Shown here: positions 6,799 through 11,332 of the stretch, piece by piece
Layout of the letters: the number at the start of each line of letters is the position of its first letter
How positions within the stretch are numbered: position 1 is the first letter of the stretch
DNA from: Candidatus Igneacidithiobacillus taiwanensis
GTDB taxonomy: Bacteria; Pseudomonadota; Gammaproteobacteria; Acidithiobacillales; Acidithiobacillaceae
Assembly (NCBI GenBank): GCA_002341825.1
Contig: DDOU01000018.1
Span: forward strand, 10,211-21,542
Direction: 5' to 3'
DNA length: 11,332 bases
Position numbers and translations under genes: made by a program
The notes under the pieces: generated by a model
Told to the model about the DNA's origin: nothing
Seen by the model: the letters and a program-made list of their open reading frames with translations, nothing else
The model's database searches: none

Positions 6799-7056
6799 AT
6801 GGCTACCATCGTGGTCTATGCTACCCACGCCTGCGGTTACTGCCGGCGAGCGCTAGCACTTTTGCAGCAAAAACAGGTACAGGCAGAAATCATCTGGGTC
6901 GACCAAGAGCCGCAAAGGCGTCCGGAAATGATTCAGCGCGCGCATGGGCGCCGCACCGTACCGCAAATTTTCATTGGTGCGCGGCACATTGGTGGTTGCG
7001 ACGATCTCTACGCCCTCGATCGGCGTGGTGAATTGGATCCCCTGCTGCGCGACTGA
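6799..7056 (+). CDS. grxC: Glutaredoxin, GrxC type
   Basis: This is an 85-residue dithiol glutaredoxin that reduces disulfides and glutathione mixed disulfides in the cytoplasm using glutathione. The active site is CGYC (Cys12, Cys15), where the common form is CPYC. The TVPQIF cis-proline motif and GGCDDL glutathione-binding motif are present. The length matches E. coli Grx3. The start lies 1 nt after the rhodanese stop and has no clear Shine-Dalgarno sequence, which suggests translational coupling. In this operon it may reduce glutathione persulfide or persulfidated proteins made by the rhodanese (inference). Confidence 0.93.
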   Translation: MATIVVYATHACGYCRRALALLQQKQVQAEIIWVDQEPQRRPEMIQRAHGRRTVPQIFIGARHIGGCDDLYALDRRGELDPLLRD

Positions 7057-7071
7057 AAGGGAGGTGTCTTT

Positions 7072-7497
7072 ATGCACATCGTTTGTCCCCAGTGCGGTGC
7101 GGTCAACGCAGTTCCCCGGGAGCGTCTCGGGCAGCATCCCAAGTGCGGTAAGTGTCACCAACCGCTCTTCGCTGCGCATCCCCCGGAATTGCTGGGCGCG
7201 ACTTTTCAACGTTACATCGACCGCAATGAGCTGCCGGTGCTCGTCGATTTTTGGGCGCCCTGGTGTGGTCCCTGTCGGATGATGGCTCCCCAGTTTGCCC
7301 AGGCAGCGCAGCAGATGCAGGGTCGCTGTTTGTTTGCGAAGCTCAATACCGAGGAGGACGGTCAGACCGCCTCGCGCTACCAGATCCGCTCCATACCCAC
7401 CATGATCCTCTTTCGCGGCGGACGCGAAGTCGCGCGCCAGAGTGGCGCCCTTGGTGCAGCCGACATCCAGCGCTGGCTGACCAATCAGGGCGTGTAG
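7072..7497 (+). CDS. trxC: Thioredoxin 2 (TrxC-like, N-terminal zinc motif)
   Basis: This is a cytoplasmic protein-disulfide reductase of 141 residues, close to E. coli TrxC (139). The N-terminus carries two CxxC pairs, CPQC (Cys5, Cys8) and CGKC (Cys25, Cys28), expected to bind zinc as in TrxC. The thioredoxin domain has the classic site FWAPWCGPC with Cys65 and Cys68, and the cis-proline motif SIPTM. A strong ribosome binding site (AAAGGGAGG, about 7056-7063) precedes the ATG. It lies 15 nt after the glutaredoxin gene. The pair gives the operon both glutathione- and thioredoxin-dependent reduction. E. coli trxC responds to oxidative stress; here it probably follows the operon promoter instead. 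Confidence 0.94.
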   Translation: MHIVCPQCGAVNAVPRERLGQHPKCGKCHQPLFAAHPPELLGATFQRYIDRNELPVLVDFWAPWCGPCRMMAPQFAQAAQQMQGRCLFAKLNTEEDGQTASRYQIRSIPTMILFRGGREVARQSGALGAADIQRWLTNQGV

Positions 7498-7511
7498 AGG
7501 CGGCGCCGAAC

Positions 7512-8324
7512 ATGACCACTCCCAGTACCCTGCGCGCTGCGGCGGTGCAAATGGTTTCTTCTGCCGACCAGGCAGAGAACCTGCAGCACGCTGAGTCCCT
7601 CCTGAAGGAGGCGCAGGCGGCAGGCGCAGAACTGGTTCTGCTGCCAGAAAATTTCTCTTTCATGGGCTTACAAGATACCGATAAGCTGGCGCTCATGGAG
7701 GAGCTTGGTCGGGGCCCAGTGCAAGACTGGCTGGCAGCACAGGCGGCGCGACTCGGTATCTGGCTTCTGGGGGGTAGTATTCCGTTGCGAGCCATTGACG
7801 GGCGCTGCCATGCGAGCCTTTTGGTCTACGACGATACAGGCAAGCTACGGGCGCGCTATGACAAAATGCACCTCTTCGATGTGCAGCTCGCGGAGGGGGA
7901 AAGCTACCGCGAGTCTGGCAGCATCGCACCTGGAGATACCCCTTGCCAAGTCGAAAGTCCTTGGGGCGGTGTGGGTCTTTCGATTTGCTACGATCTACGT
8001 TTTCCGGAGCTCTACCGGCAGTACGCCGGGGCCTCCCTCTTGGTGGTGCCGAGTGCCTTTACCGTGCCCACCGGGCGGGCGCATTGGGAGATTCTCTTGC
8101 GCGCCCGGGCCATCGAGAACCAAGCCTTCGTGCTTGCCGCCGACCAGGGCGGTAATCACGCCAACGGGCGTAGCACTTGGGGGCACAGCGTGATCATCGA
8201 TCCCTGGGGTCAGATCTTGGCACAGCTAGAGGCGGGAGAGGGCATTGCCATCGCCACCTTAGATTTGGCCCAACTCGTGCAAACTCGCGAGCGTCTTCCG
8301 GCTCTGCAACATCGACGCCTCTGA
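7512..8324 (+). CDS. Nitrilase-superfamily amidase, Nit1/Nit2-like (possible deaminated-glutathione amidase)
   Basis: This is a carbon-nitrogen hydrolase of 270 residues with a complete catalytic triad: Glu46 (LLPENF), Lys118 (YDKMHLFD) and Cys159 (SICYDLRFPELYR). The sequences HLFDV, CYDLRFPELYR and RARAIENQAFVLAADQGG are typical of the Nit branch, whose members hydrolyse omega-amides such as alpha-ketoglutaramate or deaminated glutathione. The exact substrate cannot be read from sequence. The ATG at 7512 begins MTTPSTLRAAAVQM, the usual family N-terminus. The reading frame extends upstream to 7251 only as a shadow of trxC. AGAGG lies 11 nt upstream, a rather long spacing. It lies 14 nt after trxC as the last gene of the operon, and the glutathione-repair reading fits the glutaredoxin neighbour. 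Confidence 0.9.
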   Translation: MTTPSTLRAAAVQMVSSADQAENLQHAESLLKEAQAAGAELVLLPENFSFMGLQDTDKLALMEELGRGPVQDWLAAQAARLGIWLLGGSIPLRAIDGRCHASLLVYDDTGKLRARYDKMHLFDVQLAEGESYRESGSIAPGDTPCQVESPWGGVGLSICYDLRFPELYRQYAGASLLVVPSAFTVPTGRAHWEILLRARAIENQAFVLAADQGGNHANGRSTWGHSVIIDPWGQILAQLEAGEGIAIATLDLAQLVQTRERLPALQHRRL

Positions 8325-8330
8325 GTTTCC

Positions 8331-8819
8331 CTACCAAGCGATGTAGGCGTAGCCCTGCTGTTGCAAGGTGATGAGTTCGACAGCACCGCTAAATACCGGA
8401 GTCGCCTCGGAAATCAGGTCTTCTTTGCCGATCTTGATGGTCTTCATGGTCTGTTCGCAGGCCAAAAAGCGTACGTTATACATGTGCAGGCTCGAAACCT
8501 GCTCGCGAATAAACTGGCTGTAATGTTCATGCTGTTTGCTGGCTTTGACCAGCAGCCAGATGCCGGGCCCGAAGCAGTCAATGGCGATGTCGACGTCATT
8601 GTTGAAATGCCCGAGGACCACGGCGGCGCTGTGCAAGATGTCGGAGACGTAGCCGGGGTCGGATTGATTGAGTTGGTAGACCACCTTGTTTTTGGACGGT
8701 CCCATCATGCCCATTCCCATCCCTTGTCCCTGTGCCGTGACGGCCACCGCCGATGCGGCCCCTGCTAGCACCATACCCCCTAAAAACTGGCGGCGTGAAT
8801 GGTTTTTGTCTTCGGCCAT
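8331..8819 (-). CDS. Tat-exported DsrE/DsrF-like protein
   Basis: The 162-residue product begins MAEDKNHSRRQFLGG, a twin-arginine signal (Arg9, Arg10) with an Ala-rich hydrophobic stretch and likely cleavage near VTA at residue 29. The folded protein should reach the periplasm. A short Gly-Met run (QGMGMGMMGP, 32-41) follows. The rest matches the DsrE-like fold: strand KNKVVYQL, a helix with ILHSAAVVLGHF, VDIAIDCFGPGI (Cys82), VRFLACEQTMK (Cys121) and VELITLQQQGYAYI. Cys121 is in the position of the conserved cysteine of DsrE-family sulfur carriers. AGGAG 6 nt upstream fixes the start; an in-frame ATG at 8909 would bury the Tat signal and is rejected. The gene converges on the amidase gene with a 6-bp gap. 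A sulfur-relay role is inferred; many periplasmic members are uncharacterised. Confidence 0.87.
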   Translation of the reverse strand: MAEDKNHSRRQFLGGMVLAGAASAVAVTAQGQGMGMGMMGPSKNKVVYQLNQSDPGYVSDILHSAAVVLGHFNNDVDIAIDCFGPGIWLLVKASKQHEHYSQFIREQVSSLHMYNVRFLACEQTMKTIKIGKEDLISEATPVFSGAVELITLQQQGYAYIAW

Positions 8820-8830
8820 GGTATTCTCCT
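8820..8830 (-). promoter_or_regulatory. Ribosome binding site fixing the DsrE-like start
   Basis: On the minus strand AGGAG (8826-8830) lies 6 nt before the ATG (8819-8817). This selects the 162-residue form with the twin-arginine signal at its N-terminus. Confidence 0.75.
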
Positions 8831-8911
8831 CTGCATTTGCGACGGGTTCTGGCGATTCTAGCAAGTTTTGCGCCGAATCAGACTTTGGTGACGTAGCGGC
8901 AGGGAGCAAAT
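8820..8911. promoter_or_regulatory. Divergent intergenic control region
   Basis: These 92 bp separate the DsrE-like gene (leftward) from the ABC transporter gene (rightward) and must hold at least one promoter. On the minus strand TAGAAT (complement of 8855-8860) is a plausible -10 box, but no good -35 box stands 16-18 bp upstream. On the plus strand AGGGAG (8901-8906) is the ribosome binding site of the ABC gene; no convincing promoter is visible. GATTC (8854-8858) and GAATC (8875-8879) form a short inverted repeat with 16 bp between. The AT-rich palindrome seen at 297-320 is not repeated here. Confidence 0.35.
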
Positions 8912-10690
8912 ATGCGGCAGTTCAACCGCGAATTCTTTCGCGATCTTTGGCAGATCAGTAAACCCTATTGGTTGCATTCCGAAGACCGCTGGTTGGCGCG
9001 GGGAGTTTTTGCCCTGGTCATCGGCTTAAACCTATTCATGGTCTTTCTCTCCTACCGCATCACCCAATGGTATGCGGTGTTTTGGAACGCGGTGCAGCAC
9101 TACCAAGCCAGCGCCGCTTGGCAGCAGATACTGGTTTTCTGCGGCTTGGCAACGGCCTACATCATTGCCGCTGTGTCGCAGAGCTTTTTTACCGAAATGC
9201 TGGTGATCCGCTGGCGGCGTTGGCTCACCCACTCCTATCTCGATGCCTGGCTGGCGCGGCGCACCTTTTACCATATGCAGGTACTGGGCGACGGCACCGA
9301 TAACCCAGACCAACGTATCAGCGAGGATCTCGCTTCCTTCACCAGTCAGACCCTGAATATCGTCATTGGGCTCTTTAGCTCGGTAGTTACCCTGGCCACC
9401 TTTATTTTCATGCTGTGGGAATTGTCGGCTATGATCTGGATTCCCTTGCATGGGCAGACGATTTCCATTCCTGGCTATCTGGTGTGGGCGGCCCTCATTT
9501 ACTCGGTTTTTGGTACCGTGGTCACGGCACTGATCGGTCGACCGCTGATTCGTCTCAATTTCAATCAAGAGCGTTACCAGGCCGATTTTCGTTTTAGCAT
9601 GATGCGGCTACGAGAAAATAGCGAAAGCGTTGCCCTCTACGGCGGCGAAGCGCGTGAGGCCCAACATTTTCGTGCCCGTTTTGCCGAAGTCTATGCCAAT
9701 TTTTGGCGCATCATTTGGCGGAGTATGCGCCTCAATTGGTGGACATCTGCCTACGGACAAATCGCCATCATTTTTCCCTTGATCGTTTGTTTACCCGCCT
9801 ATTTCGTCAACAAGGACATTGGCGTTGGTGGCCTGCAACAGATCATGTCGGCCTTTGCCCAGGTGCAGGGCGCCCTGTCTTTTATCGTCAGCAGTTATAC
9901 CACCTTGGCCAATTGGCACGCGGTGGTCGACCGTTTGCGTTTCTTCCGACAATCGATGCAGGAAGTGCACGAAATTCAGGAGCACCACTATCACATCGAG
10001 CGGGTCGAGGCAGCACAGCTCGAGGTCAGCGCCCTGAATGTGCGCCTCCCAGACGGCCGCGAGTTGGTACACGACCTGAACCTACGCGTTGCAGCGGGTG
10101 AGCATCTGCTCATCATGGGTGCCTCGGGTAGTGGCAAGAGCACCCTGATTCGCGCCTTGGCCGGTATCTGGCCCTACGGCGACGGCAAGGTCGGGCTACC
10201 GGCGGCCGATCGTCCGCTCTTCCTGCCGCAGCGGCCCTATTTGCCCATGGGGAGTCTACGCGAAACTCTGGTCTATCCCTTTGGTTTGAAAGACGATTCT
10301 GATACCCTCTTGCAAGTGGCCCTGCGCAGCGTTGGTCTTCCGCAACTCGTCGACCAGCTCAACGAGACAAAACTTTGGTCGCATACCTTATCCCTTGGTG
10401 AGCAGCAGCGGCTGGCCTTTGCGCGGATTCTGCTACAAAAGCCGCGCTGGATCTTTCTTGATGAGGCAAGTTCAGCCCTAGACGAGCGCGCCGAGGGCGA
10501 ACTCTATCGCCTTTTGGCGGAAACCTTGCCTGGTTCGGCCATCATCAGTGTTGGTCATCGCTCGAGCCTCTGGCGCTACCACGATCGCTGCTTGCGCCTC
10601 TTGGGACGAGGCGCCTGGCGCTTGGAGACCCAGGCAGAGGGGGAGGAAGCGCAACTCGCCTTCGGGTATTCTGTACCTACCGTACCGTAA
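8912..10690 (+). CDS. ABC transporter with fused membrane and ATPase domains, SbmA/BacA/YddA type
   Basis: This is a 592-residue half-transporter that should work as a homodimer in the inner membrane. The N-terminal domain (to about residue 345) is of the ABC_membrane_2 type (PF06472). It has hydrophobic spans beginning near residues 31, 72, 145 and 184 and the family-like stretch NPDQRISEDLASFT. The ATPase domain has Walker A GASGSGKST (403-411), Q-loop LPQRPYLP, signature LSLGEQQR (493-500), Walker B WIFLDEASSALD (513-524) and the switch His549 (VGHR), so it looks catalytically intact. Relatives include E. coli YddA, rhizobial BacA and mycobacterial Rv1819c, which move peptides, cobalamin and other hydrophilic compounds, and the peroxisomal ABCD fatty-acyl transporters. 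The substrate here is unknown. AGGGAG 5 nt upstream supports the ATG. A thioredoxin-like gene follows after 15 nt. Confidence 0.9.
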   Translation: MRQFNREFFRDLWQISKPYWLHSEDRWLARGVFALVIGLNLFMVFLSYRITQWYAVFWNAVQHYQASAAWQQILVFCGLATAYIIAAVSQSFFTEMLVIRWRRWLTHSYLDAWLARRTFYHMQVLGDGTDNPDQRISEDLASFTSQTLNIVIGLFSSVVTLATFIFMLWELSAMIWIPLHGQTISIPGYLVWAALIYSVFGTVVTALIGRPLIRLNFNQERYQADFRFSMMRLRENSESVALYGGEAREAQHFRARFAEVYANFWRIIWRSMRLNWWTSAYGQIAIIFPLIVCLPAYFVNKDIGVGGLQQIMSAFAQVQGALSFIVSSYTTLANWHAVVDRLRFFRQSMQEVHEIQEHHYHIERVEAAQLEVSALNVRLPDGRELVHDLNLRVAAGEHLLIMGASGSGKSTLIRALAGIWPYGDGKVGLPAADRPLFLPQRPYLPMGSLRETLVYPFGLKDDSDTLLQVALRSVGLPQLVDQLNETKLWSHTLSLGEQQRLAFARILLQKPRWIFLDEASSALDERAEGELYRLLAETLPGSAIISVGHRSSLWRYHDRCLRLLGRGAWRLETQAEGEEAQLAFGYSVPTVP

Positions 10691-10705
10691 AAAGGAGAGA
10701 CGCAA

Positions 10706-11272
10706 ATGGCAATGACCGGACTCGATTTGCCCCTTGGCACGCCCCTACCGTCCTTTCGATTACCCTGGGGCGGGCGGCCGGAAACCTGGTCGAGCGAGCA
10801 GGCGCAAGGCAAACCCTTGTTGGTGCTTTTCATCTGCAACCACTGTCCGTACGTGATTCATATTGCTAGCCGCTTGGCAGAGCTCGCCAAAAAATGGCAG
10901 GAGCAAGGGGTGGTGGTGGTCGGGATCAACAGCAACGACCCCGAAACCTACCCCGACGATGCCCCAGAAAAGATGCCCGCCGAAGCCGCGCGGGCGGGCT
11001 ATGATTTTCCCTATCTCTTTGATGCCGAGCAGAGCGTTGCCAAGGCCTTCCGTGCCGCCTGCACCCCCGACATCTTTTTGTTTGATGCAACAGGTAAGCT
11101 CTTCTACCACGGCCAATTCGACGCCGCGCGGCCAAAAAATGATCTGCCGGTGACTGGGGCAGACCTCGACGCCGCCGTGCAAGCGCTATTGGCCGGTCAG
11201 CCGGCGCCCAGCGTGGTGCAGCCCTGCATGGGTTGTAGTATCAAGTGGCGGCCGGGTAATGAGCCGCAGTAA
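10706..11272 (+). CDS. Thioredoxin-fold protein, AhpC/TSA-like with CNHC site
   Basis: This is a 188-residue redoxin-type protein (thioredoxin-like/AhpC-TSA superfamily). The fold is seen in LPLGTPLPSFRLPWGG, the strand KPLLVLFICNHCPYV with a CxxC pair (Cys44, Cys47), VVVVGINSNDPE, the long helix region around DAPEKMPAEAA, and CTPDIFLFDATGKLFYHGQFD, which supplies the cis-proline and another Cys. The C-terminus holds a second CxxC, QPCMGCSIKW (Cys174, Cys177); the GCSIKW ending is typical of this family. No signal peptide is visible, so it is probably cytoplasmic. AAGGAG precedes the ATG; a second ATG two codons later is possible. It probably shares a transcript with the ABC transporter. Function in the family is not well defined; a peroxide- or disulfide-reducing role is inferred. 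Confidence 0.87.
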   Translation: MAMTGLDLPLGTPLPSFRLPWGGRPETWSSEQAQGKPLLVLFICNHCPYVIHIASRLAELAKKWQEQGVVVVGINSNDPETYPDDAPEKMPAEAARAGYDFPYLFDAEQSVAKAFRAACTPDIFLFDATGKLFYHGQFDAARPKNDLPVTGADLDAAVQALLAGQPAPSVVQPCMGCSIKWRPGNEPQ

Positions 11273-11278
11273 GTTGGC

Positions 11279-11332
11279 TCAGTAGAGCACTTGTGCCAAT
11301 ACGGCGCTACGCAGAAAAGCGAGTCCGCCACC
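11279..11332 (-). CDS. C-terminal end of an unidentified convergent gene (partial)
   Basis: On the minus strand a frame enters from the right edge and reads GGGLAFLRSAVLAQVLY before a TGA stop (11281-11279). It ends 6 bp from the stop of the plus-strand gene, the same tight convergent spacing seen at 8324/8331. The 17 visible residues are plausible protein but too few to assign a family. Confidence 0.45.
   Translation of the reverse strand, partial: GGGLAFLRSAVLAQVLY

Noticed and set aside
8361..8768. Plus-strand open frame of 135 codons opposite the DsrE-like gene
   Set aside because: It is the antisense shadow of a protein with a clear Tat signal and DsrE-like motifs, and it has no ribosome binding site.
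8820..8909. ATG at 8909 (minus strand) as start of the DsrE-like gene
   Set aside because: It would add 30 residues before the twin-arginine signal and abut the start of the divergent ABC gene. The ATG at 8819 has a good AGGAG.
1..11332. Mobile elements, CRISPR arrays, tRNA or other structured RNA genes
   Set aside because: I looked for transposase-like proteins, terminal repeats, regularly spaced repeats and tRNA-like segments and saw none. The gene order looks like stable chromosomal sequence.

Overview
The window looks like a chromosomal segment from a sulfur-oxidising gammaproteobacterium-type organism, most likely Acidithiobacillus or a relative. This is inferred from remembered family resemblance, the moderately high GC content, and the density of sulfur-transfer and thiol-redox genes (membrane rhodanese, YgaP-type membrane protein, DsrE-like protein, glutaredoxin, thioredoxins). 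There are no rRNA or tRNA genes, no insertion sequences, no CRISPR array and no phage genes. Coding density is very high: the only notable non-coding stretches are 286-394 and 8820-8911.

Layout. (1) 1-285: the 3' part of an ArsR-family repressor whose start lies outside the window. It lacks the ArsR metal-site cysteines. It carries two cysteines exactly 66 residues apart, in the two helices where BigR and SqrR carry their persulfide-sensing pair. (2) 286-394: a control region with a good sigma70-like promoter, an AT-rich imperfect palindrome between its -35 and -10 boxes, then two hairpins in the leader. (3) 395-8324: eight genes in one direction with overlaps or gaps of at most 15 bp, so probably one operon. 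They encode an outer-membrane TolC-like channel, a lipoprotein membrane-fusion protein, an RND pump, a DUF2892 (YgaP-type) membrane protein, a membrane-anchored rhodanese, a glutaredoxin, a TrxC-type thioredoxin with an N-terminal zinc-site motif, and a Nit-type amidase. (4) 8331-8819, minus strand: a Tat-exported DsrE-like protein, convergent with the operon. (5) 8912-11272: an SbmA/BacA/YddA-type ABC transporter with fused membrane and ATPase domains, followed by a thioredoxin-fold protein with a CNHC site. (6) 11279-11332: the last 17 codons of a convergent gene cut by the window edge.

Working model (inference). A persulfide- or sulfide-responsive repressor controls an operon that joins a tripartite efflux pump to cytoplasmic sulfane-sulfur handling: a YgaP equivalent split into two genes, glutaredoxin and thioredoxin to reduce persulfides, and an amidase of the deaminated-glutathione type to keep the thiol pool clean. 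The periplasmic DsrE-like protein could be a sulfur carrier on the other side of the membrane. The link between a BigR/SqrR-like switch and an RND pump is the most interesting hypothesis here. The pump's substrate cannot be read from the sequence.
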